Positions 6,973-15,064 are shown, counted from the first letter of the stretch. The stretch: 26,544 bases of DNA from Candidatus Sumerlaeota bacterium (GCA_020850785.1 JADZDZ010000201.1:1-26544); one strand, 5' to 3'. Notes: a model not told the origin generated them from the sequence alone. A program made the numbers and translations.

Positions 6973-8682
6973 ATGCACAAAACAGCAAGCCGTTCCGGAA
7001 AACCGGGACGGCTTTTTTCTTTTGCCGGGTGGATTCTCTGCGCCATCATGATGGCATCGGCCGCCATCGCATCGGCGCAGGTTGAAAAGTATCGCAGCGT
7101 TTCCGCGACGCAGATTTCCCCCGGCCTGCGCGCCGGTGTCGTGATGTTCACAAGTCAGCAGGGCGCCGTGCGCATGGGGTTTGTGGAGGCGACGCTGGGG
7201 ACCAATCACCTGAGCGCGGAGGCGGTTTGTTCCCCCGCAGGGCCTCTCGCTTCCGCCCGCCTTGAGGACCTTGCCGCAGCGGTGGGCGCGAAGTCGCTGG
7301 TGGGGATCGACCTGCCGCCTCCTGCAGGCGCGCCCAAGGAGTTCGCCGGGGTGTACTACAGCAGGAACTCGCTGCTGGCGTGGCCCGCCGCCGACCGCTG
7401 GCACCTTACGGTTTTTGCCGACGGCGCCTGCATGATCGAGCAGCCCGCAGTTGGCGCGGGCAGGATCACGTTCGGCAACGGCGCGACCCTGGGCCTGATG
7501 TCGATCAATGGCGAACTACCGACCAATGGGACAATGGCGTCTGTCTATACAGGAAGGCTTGGCGCGTCCGATTCGCCCATCGTGGAATGGCCGCGCGACG
7601 TGAAGGGGGCGCTGCTTGTCCCCGTGCGCGACGGCGTATCGGTGAATGGAAATTTTCTTCCGCAGGAAGGCTCCGACGTGCGCTTTCGCGTCCTGCGAAT
7701 TCTGGAGCGTGATGAACTGAAGTGCGGGGACGGGCAGGCGCTTCTCGTATTTCGTGACTCCATGGGCGACGGAGTGTTCGCCGATGCGGAGTTCGCCACT
7801 ATTGCCGTCGATTTTCCGGCGGCCATGCGGCCCGCAACATTCACGCTTCCCATCGGCGATCCACTGATGATCAACGGTGCGCTGGCGCAGGGGGTGAATG
7901 CGGACAAGGTCGTCATGAATGTCATCGCGGTCGATGGAAGTGCAAAGAAGGTGATCGCCTTTTCGCCTGCGGAACCGGGTGCGCGAGGGCCGCAACTAAC
8001 CGCCGGGCAGTTGGTGGAATACCTGCGCGAACTCAAATACACCCGCGCGCATTTTCTCTCCGACCGGCAGCCGGCACTGCTCGCCGACGCTGGCAACAGC
8101 GACATGCAGAAGGAGCTGGAGGCAACGCGCGCGAGGACGGCGCTGGCGTTTGTGCCGAAGGCCGCAAAGCTGCAGACCGCGCCCGGCAACGCGGACTTGT
8201 TCGCAATCAAGGGGATTGCCATCCAGCCGCTGGGTCGCGAATTCCCCGCGAACATGGCGGGCGCATTGACGGACCTGCGCAGCGCGCCGTCTCCCGACCT
8301 GACGCAGTTCTGGGCAGTTCCCTTCGTGCGCACGGATTCGCTGGCGTCGTTGCAGGATGATCCGAACACGCTGCTGATCGCGCTTCCCAAGCCCACGCGT
8401 GTTGGTGCGCTGGAAATCGTCAATGCGGAGGCGGTGGGGTTCTCTCCGCAGTTTGACCTGAAGCACTTCCGCATTCTGGGCAGGGCGAAGAAGGATGCCG
8501 CGTGGCAGTTGCTGAAGGAAAAGGATGCGGAATCACCGGCCGCGCGTTACCTTGTTCCGCTGGACAATGCGCCGATACTGCTGGAAATGCGGTTGCAAAT
8601 CGTGGAGCCGAACTTCCTGCCCCAAGGGGACGTGGCGCGCATCAGCGAACTGATCGTTTGGGGAACGGAAGCGGGCCTTTAA
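6973..8682 (+). CDS. Secreted protein of unknown function: degenerate phosphodiester-glycosidase-like region plus C-terminal discoidin-like domain
   Basis: The protein is 569 residues from ATG 6973 (a GTG at 6955, overlapping the previous stop, would add six). A Sec signal runs to ASA|Q (hydrophobic LFSFAGWILCAIMMASAAIA). The N-terminal half (about residues 55-190) has the order of elements of the NAGPA/DUF2233 phosphodiester-glycosidase fold: a helix LEDLAAAVGAKSLVGIDLP where the family has the 'aaiNGgFF' motif, a glycine segment with GVYYSRNSLLAWPA, a dG strand VFADGACMI, and ITFGNGATLGLMSINGELP then ASVYTGRLG. The hallmark Asn-Gly is not conserved at the first site, so activity is doubtful. 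The last 130 residues (LLIALPKPTRVGALEIVN; FRILGRAKKDAAWQLL; RISELIVWG) look like an F5/8 (discoidin) carbohydrate-binding beta-sandwich. It follows the CsgG-like gene and may be its substrate or partner; that is inference. Confidence 0.55.
   Translation: MHKTASRSGKPGRLFSFAGWILCAIMMASAAIASAQVEKYRSVSATQISPGLRAGVVMFTSQQGAVRMGFVEATLGTNHLSAEAVCSPAGPLASARLEDLAAAVGAKSLVGIDLPPPAGAPKEFAGVYYSRNSLLAWPAADRWHLTVFADGACMIEQPAVGAGRITFGNGATLGLMSINGELPTNGTMASVYTGRLGASDSPIVEWPRDVKGALLVPVRDGVSVNGNFLPQEGSDVRFRVLRILERDELKCGDGQALLVFRDSMGDGVFADAEFATIAVDFPAAMRPATFTLPIGDPLMINGALAQGVNADKVVMNVIAVDGSAKKVIAFSPAEPGARGPQLTAGQLVEYLRELKYTRAHFLSDRQPALLADAGNSDMQKELEATRARTALAFVPKAAKLQTAPGNADLFAIKGIAIQPLGREFPANMAGALTDLRSAPSPDLTQFWAVPFVRTDSLASLQDDPNTLLIALPKPTRVGALEIVNAEAVGFSPQFDLKHFRILGRAKKDAAWQLLKEKDAESPAARYLVPLDNAPILLEMRLQIVEPNFLPQGDVARISELIVWGTEAGL
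6987..7023 (+). terminator. Strong rho-independent terminator overlapping the next gene's signal-peptide codons
   Basis: AAGCCGTTCCGG (6987-6998) pairs with CCGGGACGGCTT (7003-7014) across an AAAA loop: 12 consecutive pairs, one of them G-U. The tail TTTTCTTTT follows directly (7015-7023), giving six T in a row counting the stem end. This is the best terminator in the window and sits just past the csgG-like stop. The next protein's signal peptide is read straight through it. Confidence 0.9.
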
Positions 8683-8699
8683 GGCGTTCGTTGCCGCTT

Positions 8700-8746
8700 G
8701 ATCCTGTCCTGTCCGCCGCGAATACTCAGCGCCATGCAACAGGATC
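8700..8746 (+). promoter_or_regulatory. Inverted repeat in the ligA leader
   Basis: GATCCTGT (8700-8707) and ACAGGATC (8739-8746) are perfect 8-bp inverted arms separated by 31 nt, within the 77-nt gap between the secreted-protein gene and ligA. The right arm contains AGGA (8741-8744) and abuts GGA (8747-8749), the only Shine-Dalgarno-like bases before the ligA GTG. Folding could hide the ribosome site, or the arms could be a split protein-binding site. Confidence 0.3.
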
Positions 8747-8759
8747 GGAACACGCGCCC

Positions 8760-10787
8760 GTGAAGCTGCCAGAGGCAAGGAATCGCGCGCGGGATTTGCG
8801 CGACCGGATAAACCATCACAACGATTTGTATTACCGCGCCGCCGCGCCGGAAATTTCCGACCGCGAGTACGACCTGTTGGTGGAGGAGTTGGAAAGACTG
8901 GAGGCGGAATTCCCCCAGTTGAAGTCAGCCGACTCCCCGACCGCGCGCGTGGGAAGCGATGCCACGGAGGGCTTCGTTTCCGTCCCGCATCGTGCGCCAA
9001 TGCTGAGCATCAGCAACACCTATTCGCCGGATGAACTTCAGCACTTCGACGAAAGCCTTCACCGCGCGTTGGCGCTGCCCGATGACGAAGTGATTGAATA
9101 CAACGTGGAACTGAAGATCGACGGCGTTGCGGTTTCGCTCGTGTATGAGGACGGTGCGCTGGCCCGCGCCGTCACGCGCGGCGATGGGGCGAAGGGTGAC
9201 GACATCACCACCAACGTTCGCACGATCAAAAGCATTCCGGAAAGGCTCGCCCAAAGGATCAGCGGCACGCTGGACGTGAGGGCGGAAATCTACTTCGAGC
9301 GGAGCGAGTTCGACCGCATCAACGAGCAGCGCGCACGCGAGGACCTTCCGCCGCTCAGCAACCCGCGGAACGCGGCGACGGGAACGCTGAAGATGCTCGA
9401 CACGCGCGTCGTCGCGCAGCGTCCCCTTGCCTACTTCGCCCATGGCATTGGTTTCACCGACGTCGCGAAGCTTCCCGCGAAGCATTCGGAATTGATGGAA
9501 TTTTACGACGCACTGGGCCTGCGCGTGAATCCCCACACGAAGGTTGTTCACGGCGTTGCGGGAATGCTTTCCATGGTCAGCGCGTGGGAGGACAGGCGAA
9601 CGACGCTGGGGTACGACACGGACGGCCTCGTGATGAAGGTGAACCGCCGCGATTGGCAGCGCGATCTTGGCGTGCGATCGAAGAGCGTGCGCTGGGCCGT
9701 GGCATACAAGTTCAGCGCGGAACAGGCGGAAACAATCCTCGAAGAGGTGACGTGGCAGGTGGGACGCACGGGCGCCGTGACGCCGGTCGCGAACCTGCGC
9801 CCCGTGCACCTTGCGGGGACGATCGTGAAGCGCGCGACGCTGCACAACATCGACGAGCTTGGCCGCCTCGGCATTCGCGTGGGCGACAGCGTCATCATCG
9901 AGAAGGCCGGCGAAATCATTCCCAAGGTTGTCCGCGTCCTTGAATCGAGGCGCAGCGGCGCGGAAACCCCCATTCACATCCCGGCGCATTGTCCGTCGTG
10001 CGCGTCGGAACTCGTGCGCAGCGACGAGGAGGTTGCGCTGCGATGCGTGAACAGCGCCTGCCCCGCGCAGGTGCGCGAGCGCATCCGCCACTACGCGTCG
10101 CGCCACGCCATGGACATCGACGGCCTCGGCGAAAAAATCGTCGATCAACTTGTTGAGGCGGGATTGATCAACGACATTTCCGACGTGTACAAGCTGACGA
10201 GCGCGCAGTTGCAGGAACTGGATCGCTTCGCGGAAAAATCCGCCGACAACCTGATTAAGGGAATCGACGACAGTCGCAGCCGTCCCCTTGCGCAATTCCT
10301 GTTCGGCATTGGCATCCGCATGGTGGGCGAATCCACCGCCGCAGACCTGGCGCGGCATTTCGGAAAGCTGGAGAAGTTTCGCAATACCACCTTCGAGGAA
10401 CTCGTCGCCATCGACGGCGTCGGTGACACGGTCGCGAAGAGCATCGTTGAGTTTCTTTCGCACAGGGAAAACCGGGAGTTGCTTGATCGTCTGGCCGCTT
10501 TCGGCGTGCATCCCGCCGAGGACCAATCCGCCGCGGAGCGGGAGGCGCATCGCAGCGAAATTTTCGACGGCAGGACCTTCGTGCTGACGGGGGAGTTGGA
10601 GGCCATGACGCGCGATAAGGCAAAGCGCGAGGTGGAAAAACGCGGTGGAACCGTCAGCGGGTCCGTGAGCAGGAAAACGAGCGTGGTTGTTGCCGGTGAA
10701 AATGCGGGAAGCAAACTGACAAAGGCGCAGGAATTGAAGATCACGATCTGGGACGAAGCCCAGTTCGTGAAGGCGCTGTCACAGTGA
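8760..10787 (+). CDS. ligA: NAD-dependent DNA ligase LigA
   Basis: LigA seals nicks between Okazaki fragments and in repair, using NAD as the adenylate donor. The 675-residue length matches the family. In order: domain Ia with HHNDLYYRAAAPEISDREYD (NMN/NAD-binding tyrosines); the adenylation motif ELKIDG with Lys119; RGDGAKGDDIT; NPRNAATGTLK; an OB fold with GRTGAVTPVANLRPV; a four-cysteine zinc site (C411, C414, C429, C434); helix-hairpin-helix repeats (about 445-585); and a C-terminal BRCT domain starting FDGRTFVLTGELEAMTR. GTG 8760 was chosen because it gives the usual N-terminus; the frame is open upstream but that stretch belongs to the previous gene, and no in-frame ATG lies in the gap. 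The ribosome site is poor. The next gene begins 11 nt downstream. Confidence 0.97.
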   Translation: MKLPEARNRARDLRDRINHHNDLYYRAAAPEISDREYDLLVEELERLEAEFPQLKSADSPTARVGSDATEGFVSVPHRAPMLSISNTYSPDELQHFDESLHRALALPDDEVIEYNVELKIDGVAVSLVYEDGALARAVTRGDGAKGDDITTNVRTIKSIPERLAQRISGTLDVRAEIYFERSEFDRINEQRAREDLPPLSNPRNAATGTLKMLDTRVVAQRPLAYFAHGIGFTDVAKLPAKHSELMEFYDALGLRVNPHTKVVHGVAGMLSMVSAWEDRRTTLGYDTDGLVMKVNRRDWQRDLGVRSKSVRWAVAYKFSAEQAETILEEVTWQVGRTGAVTPVANLRPVHLAGTIVKRATLHNIDELGRLGIRVGDSVIIEKAGEIIPKVVRVLESRRSGAETPIHIPAHCPSCASELVRSDEEVALRCVNSACPAQVRERIRHYASRHAMDIDGLGEKIVDQLVEAGLINDISDVYKLTSAQLQELDRFAEKSADNLIKGIDDSRSRPLAQFLFGIGIRMVGESTAADLARHFGKLEKFRNTTFEELVAIDGVGDTVAKSIVEFLSHRENRELLDRLAAFGVHPAEDQSAAEREAHRSEIFDGRTFVLTGELEAMTRDKAKREVEKRGGTVSGSVSRKTSVVVAGENAGSKLTKAQELKITIWDEAQFVKALSQ

Positions 10788-10798
10788 GGGCCGCCTGA

Positions 10799-12964
10799 TT
10801 GTTTCCATTCTCCATCGACCGTGAAGATCGCCGCGCGTTGCTGCTGTTGGCAGCGACCGCCCTGCTGGAGGTGTGTCTCCTCTTCGTCGTCGCCTGGAAG
10901 GCCGCCGGCGGGCACTTCATGCTGCCGCTGGATGATGCGTATATACACTTGCAGTATGCAAGGCAGGCGGCCCATGGCGATCCGCTTGTCTATACAAGTG
11001 GGATGCAGCCATCGGCGGGCATGACCAGTCCCTTCTACGTGCTGCTGCTCGTGCCGGCGATGATCGCGGGAATGACCGGGGTGAAGGGCGCTCTCGCGGC
11101 TTTCGCGCTCGGCGCGGTGCTGTGGCCGCTGCTGGTGGTTTGGGCGTACCAGCTTGCAAAGCGCCTCGCCAACCAGGCGTGCGCGCTGATCGCCGCGTCA
11201 CTGGTTCTGGCGAATGGCCACCTGCTGTGGTGCTCGCTGAGCGGCATGGAGACGGCGCTCTTTTCCGTGCTCGTGGTGGGCGCGTTGCTCGCGGCGCAGG
11301 TGTTCTGGCGCACGGAGCAGGGCCACGCGCGGTTGCTCCTGATAGCATGCCTTGCGCTGCTTCCCCTTACGCGGCCGGAGGGTGCGCTGGTTGCCGTCGC
11401 GTTCCTCGCGGTGTTGCTGCTGCGAAGGGGGGAAACACCGCGCATCAGCGCCATCGCGCCGCTCCTTGCGCTGGTGCCGCTGGCGGCATGGTTGGGACTG
11501 TTGAAGTACGCCACGGGCGACTGGCGTCCTGCGGGACTGACCATCAAGGGTCTTGTGTCGCATCCGTATATACGCCCCTGGGAGGCGGTGGGCTTCGCCT
11601 CCGAAACGCTCTCGTCCATCGCAACGCGCTTCTACGCGAACGAAATTCCCGACGATGCCTACGCGGCCTTCAAGGGAACGCGATCGATGCCCTATGTGCC
11701 GGTTGGCCTTGGGCTGCTGGCCGCATTCGGCGCCGCGTTCGCGGTCATCACGGAGTTTCGCGCGCGCCGCTTCGGAGGCGGCACGTTGCTCGCCATCGTG
11801 TGGATCGCGGGATTGTGCAGCGTCGCCGCGTCGTGGATTCCCTTCGTTCACCAGCAGCGTTATCTGGCGCCATGGACGGTGCCCGCGATTCTGCTCGCGA
11901 CGATGGCGCTGCGTCGCATCGGCCAACTTTTCCAGCAACTGGAGCAGACAGCCGTGACGGCCGGCGGCATTGCGCTGATTGTTTTGTCGCTGCCTTCGGT
12001 GGGCTTTTGGATGGCGGAGTACGGCCGCAACAGCCGCGACATCTACAACCTGCTTCGCGTCGGATCGTTCCCGCTGCAGGAGGAACGGCGCCCCATCGCC
12101 GTCACCGATGCCGGTGTGCTGGCCTACTATTCCAACGCGCCAGTGTATGACTTGGTCGGTTTGTGCTCGCGCGAATTCACGAAATCCACGCTGCAGGGCG
12201 AAGGCGCCACCCTCGACGCGCTGCGCCTGCTCCCAACGGAGCGGCGTCCGCATTCCGTCGTCACCTATCGCGAATGGTTTTCGTCCAATTTTCCCCTGAA
12301 GCCCGCATCATGGACTGTCAGCATTCCCCGAACGTCCATCACGTCGGGCACTTCGCTCGGCATGTTTGAGATCGATTGGGACGCGATTGATCGCGCCGGC
12401 GAGGCGCCGCCGATCGTGGGTTCCCGTGTCATCCTCGAAGTGGACGTGGCGAGCGGGCAGAGCGAACGCGCCGCCGCCTACCGCGCGCATTTTGATGATT
12501 ACGAGCGCGATCCGAAGGCGTGGCCGCAGCCCCTTGCGCCGGTGCTTGATTTTTCCCGCGAGAATGATTCCGACACCAGCGCCACCATGCCCATGCTTGC
12601 GGGCGCCGACGGTGCGCGTCGCGTCATTGCGGATGAGTTTCAACTTCGCGCGCCGGAAACGCGGGGTGATCTTCACCTCGTCATGCGCGCAATTGAGGCG
12701 GGGGCATCGGAATCCACGCCGATGGATTCGGGCTTCGTGATTTCCGCGACATCGCGAAGCACCGGCTTCCGGGCGCTGCTCCCTCCCGATGCGGGAGGCG
12801 ATTTTATCGGCAGCGGTCTCGTTGTCTATCCGCTGAATGATCTTCTGGATCGCGCCGGTGGAAGCGAATGGGTGATCACGGTGGAAGCTGTTCCTGCTGG
12901 CGCCCCATTCATCAGCAGTCACTATTGGATTATCGAAACGCGACACGAAGGAGTTTCACAATGA
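10799..12964 (+). CDS. GT-C type membrane glycosyltransferase with C-terminal soluble domain
   Basis: The protein is 721 residues, with about 10-11 membrane helices over residues 12-405 and a soluble, probably periplasmic, C-terminal part of about 310 residues. The first loop carries PLDDAYIHLQYARQ (D45/D46), the acidic pair typical of GT-C enzymes that use lipid-linked sugars, and LSGMETALF is a conserved helix end in this group. Such enzymes transfer sugars to proteins, lipids or polymers outside the inner membrane; donor and acceptor cannot be read here. The soluble part (IAVTDAGVLAYYSNAPVYDLVGL and beyond) is a tail often attached to this family. It starts at TTG 10799 with GAGGG 8 nt upstream, overlapping the ligA stop. 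Its TGA overlaps the next ATG (ATGA at 12961). Confidence 0.8.
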   Translation: MFPFSIDREDRRALLLLAATALLEVCLLFVVAWKAAGGHFMLPLDDAYIHLQYARQAAHGDPLVYTSGMQPSAGMTSPFYVLLLVPAMIAGMTGVKGALAAFALGAVLWPLLVVWAYQLAKRLANQACALIAASLVLANGHLLWCSLSGMETALFSVLVVGALLAAQVFWRTEQGHARLLLIACLALLPLTRPEGALVAVAFLAVLLLRRGETPRISAIAPLLALVPLAAWLGLLKYATGDWRPAGLTIKGLVSHPYIRPWEAVGFASETLSSIATRFYANEIPDDAYAAFKGTRSMPYVPVGLGLLAAFGAAFAVITEFRARRFGGGTLLAIVWIAGLCSVAASWIPFVHQQRYLAPWTVPAILLATMALRRIGQLFQQLEQTAVTAGGIALIVLSLPSVGFWMAEYGRNSRDIYNLLRVGSFPLQEERRPIAVTDAGVLAYYSNAPVYDLVGLCSREFTKSTLQGEGATLDALRLLPTERRPHSVVTYREWFSSNFPLKPASWTVSIPRTSITSGTSLGMFEIDWDAIDRAGEAPPIVGSRVILEVDVASGQSERAAAYRAHFDDYERDPKAWPQPLAPVLDFSRENDSDTSATMPMLAGADGARRVIADEFQLRAPETRGDLHLVMRAIEAGASESTPMDSGFVISATSRSTGFRALLPPDAGGDFIGSGLVVYPLNDLLDRAGGSEWVITVEAVPAGAPFISSHYWIIETRHEGVSQ

Positions 12965-13491
12965 GCTTTGACTTCAAGAATCCCATTCCCCGGTTTGTCT
13001 ATACGGAGCGCCTCACGCGGGAGCAGCGGGATGCCCATATCGCAACGTTGGTCGCCTTTCCGCAGCGCCTGGCGGATGCGGTGAAGGGGCTGACCAACGA
13101 GCAACTCGATCAGTCCTATCGCGAGGGTGGTTGGACAATTCGTCAACTGGTCCACCACATCGCCGACGCGAACGGACACTTCAATTTCCGCTTCCGCTAC
13201 GCCATGACGGAGGAAGATCCCGCCATCAAGGCGTTCAATGAAAACAAGTGGGCGGAACTTGACGACGCGAAGCGCGCGCCGCTCGAACCGTCGCTTGTCC
13301 TACTGCGCGGGATTCACGCCCGCTGGGTGCTCTTGTTGCGCTCACTGAAGGACGAGGATTTTTCGCGCCAGTTCATTCACCCTGTCTACGGCGCCATGCC
13401 GCTGGACCGCGCCGTCGGAATGTATGCGTGGCATTCGCTTCATCATCTGGCGCAGATTGAGGGACTCATCGCACAGAAAGGCTGGAAATAA
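12961..13491 (+). CDS. DinB-superfamily thiol transferase, YfiT/BstA-like (bacillithiol transferase type)
   Basis: This 176-residue protein matches Bacillus YfiT closely in layout: opening NPIPRFVYTERLTREQRD, the core GGWTIRQLVHHIADANGH, then RFRYAMTEEDPAIKAFNENKWAEL, and the end GMYAWHSLHHLAQIEGL. The three metal ligands of the DinB fold are present (His65/66, His158 and His162 in an HxxxH pair). YfiT/BstA-type proteins are metal-dependent transferases conjugating bacillithiol or a related thiol to electrophiles. AAGGAG lies 7 nt upstream of the ATG. It overlaps the glycosyltransferase gene by 4 nt and the next gene by 1 nt (TAATG), so it is translationally coupled on both sides. Whether this organism makes bacillithiol is not shown here. 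Confidence 0.88.
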   Translation: MSFDFKNPIPRFVYTERLTREQRDAHIATLVAFPQRLADAVKGLTNEQLDQSYREGGWTIRQLVHHIADANGHFNFRFRYAMTEEDPAIKAFNENKWAELDDAKRAPLEPSLVLLRGIHARWVLLLRSLKDEDFSRQFIHPVYGAMPLDRAVGMYAWHSLHHLAQIEGLIAQKGWK

Positions 13492-14987
13492 TGGCTGTCA
13501 AAGTCACCTCGCGCCCCCTCGCCGATGTTTCCGCGGACGCGATCATCGCGCTGCATGACGGTGGGAAATTGTTCGCGCATAGCGCCAATGCGCTCCTGAG
13601 AAAGCACTTTGAATCTTTCGCGAAGGCAGTGAAGGAGAAGAAGTCCAAGCGTGAATGGTTCTGCACCCTCGCAACGGCGGCTGGCGTGCGCGCGAAGTAC
13701 CTGCTGCTGGAAAGCACCAACTTTGGCGCGACGGGGATGCCGGGCGATGAAGCGTTGAAGAGCGCCGCAGCCCGCGCTGTTGCGCTGTGTCGCGATCACG
13801 GCATCACGAAGGTTGCCTTCGCGTGCCATTGCGACGATGCGGCCCGTGTTGCGAGCGCGATTCTGGAGGGCGCGCTGCTCGGCGATTTCCACGACGTGCG
13901 CTTCAAGGGGACTGCTGGCAAGCGGGAGGCGCGGCCATCGCTCGCGTTGGAGTTTGTTGTGAATCCCGGCGATGAAGAATCCGTCCGCGAGGCACTTTCA
14001 CAGGCGGAAATCATCGTGGAGGCGCAGAATCACGCGCGCGAACTGACCAATGCGCCGCATCACGTGCTGACGCCCCAGGCGATGGCGGCTTATGCGACGG
14101 CGCTGGCCCGCAGGCACAAGATCGAATGCACGGTGTTGAACGAGAAACAATTGCAGAAGATGGGCTATCTTCCCACCTGGGAGGTTGGTCGCGGCAGCGA
14201 GTACCCGCCCCGCATGATGGTGCTGCGCTACAGGCCAAAGCGCACCGCGATCAAGGAACACATCGCGCTCGTGGGAAAGGGGATGACCTACGATACGGGT
14301 GGCCTTTGCATCAAGGGACGGCCCGACATGCATCGCATGAACAACGACATGGGCGGGGCTGCGGCGGTGCTCGGCGCGCTGGAGGCAATTGCGCGCCTGA
14401 AACTTCCCGTGCGCGTCACCGTCATCATTGCATCAGCGCACAATGCGGTGGACGGCGCCGCGTACCATCCCGGCGCGATCCTGAAGGCACGCAACGGCAA
14501 GACGATCTACATCGAAAACACCGATGCGGAAGGCCGCCTGATTCTGTCCGATTGTTTTTATCGCGCGGGGGAGGAAAAGGCCGACATCATGTGGGACTTC
14601 GCCACGCTGACGGGCGCCGTTTCCGCCGCGCTGGGGCCGAACATTGCGGGTCTCTTCACGGATGATCTTGCACTGCGCCAGTTGTTCATGGAGGCCGCCG
14701 GCGACACCGGTGACAACCTGTGGCCGCTTCCGCTGGTGCCGGAGTACGAACCCTCGCTGAAGCACAACCTTGCGGACCTCAACAACATGTCTTCGGAGAC
14801 TGCGGGAAATGGTCTTCACGCGGCGAATTTTCTGAAGGCCTTCGTGCCGGAGAAGATGCGCTGGGTGCATGTGGACATCGCTGGTGTTGCGGCATTCACG
14901 AAGCCGCGCCGCTATTTCCGCACCGGCGGCACGGGCTTCGGTGTGCGACTGATCGTGGAGGCGCTGCGACGACTCACCGCCCGATAG
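13491..14987 (+). CDS. M17 (leucyl) aminopeptidase family protein with altered substrate-side motif
   Basis: The protein is 498 residues with an N-terminal macro-like domain (about 1-175) and a C-terminal M17 peptidase domain. All catalytic positions of bovine lens leucyl aminopeptidase are found at a constant offset of 13: K263 and D268 in GKGMTYDTGG, K275, D286 in MNNDMGG, D345, E347 and R349 in NTDAEGRL. It should therefore bind two metals and cleave N-terminal residues. The usual EN-x(3)-G-x-AYRPGD segment reads HNAVDGAAYHPGA (residues 317-329), with Glu, Arg and Asp replaced, so specificity may differ. GAAAGG lies 9 nt before the ATG, and the start overlaps the stop of the DinB gene, suggesting a shared process such as thiol-conjugate turnover. 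Confidence 0.9.
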   Translation: MAVKVTSRPLADVSADAIIALHDGGKLFAHSANALLRKHFESFAKAVKEKKSKREWFCTLATAAGVRAKYLLLESTNFGATGMPGDEALKSAAARAVALCRDHGITKVAFACHCDDAARVASAILEGALLGDFHDVRFKGTAGKREARPSLALEFVVNPGDEESVREALSQAEIIVEAQNHARELTNAPHHVLTPQAMAAYATALARRHKIECTVLNEKQLQKMGYLPTWEVGRGSEYPPRMMVLRYRPKRTAIKEHIALVGKGMTYDTGGLCIKGRPDMHRMNNDMGGAAAVLGALEAIARLKLPVRVTVIIASAHNAVDGAAYHPGAILKARNGKTIYIENTDAEGRLILSDCFYRAGEEKADIMWDFATLTGAVSAALGPNIAGLFTDDLALRQLFMEAAGDTGDNLWPLPLVPEYEPSLKHNLADLNNMSSETAGNGLHAANFLKAFVPEKMRWVHVDIAGVAAFTKPRRYFRTGGTGFGVRLIVEALRRLTAR

Positions 14988-15012
14988 CGTCTGCGAGGCC
15001 CCTACCCCGCGC

Positions 15013-15034
15013 TTGACTTTGACCCCTGCGGGTC
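15013..15034 (+). promoter_or_regulatory. Tandem TTGAC and GACCC-CTGC-GGGTC palindrome upstream of the lipoprotein-exporter pair
   Basis: The 77-bp gap after the aminopeptidase holds two overlapping -35-like TTGAC elements (15013 and 15019) and a 5-bp inverted repeat (15021-15034). I cannot find a matching -10. The small hairpin could be a weak end for the upstream transcript or an operator for the downstream pair; it lacks a proper T-run. Confidence 0.25.
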
Positions 15035-15064
15035 GTTTCCTAGCGGCAGGATAGAGGCTTTTTC

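Noticed and set aside
8925..10550. 541-codon open frame on the minus strand opposite ligA
   Set aside because: It lies entirely within conserved ligA coding sequence, has a His/Arg/Ala-biased composition and no ribosome site; composition artefact.
10936..11576. Two copies of GTATATAC (near 10938 and 11568), AT-rich islands inside the glycosyltransferase gene
   Set aside because: Both encode Tyr-Ile with a rare ATA codon; ATA codons also occur elsewhere in the window, and two copies are not enough for a repeat family.
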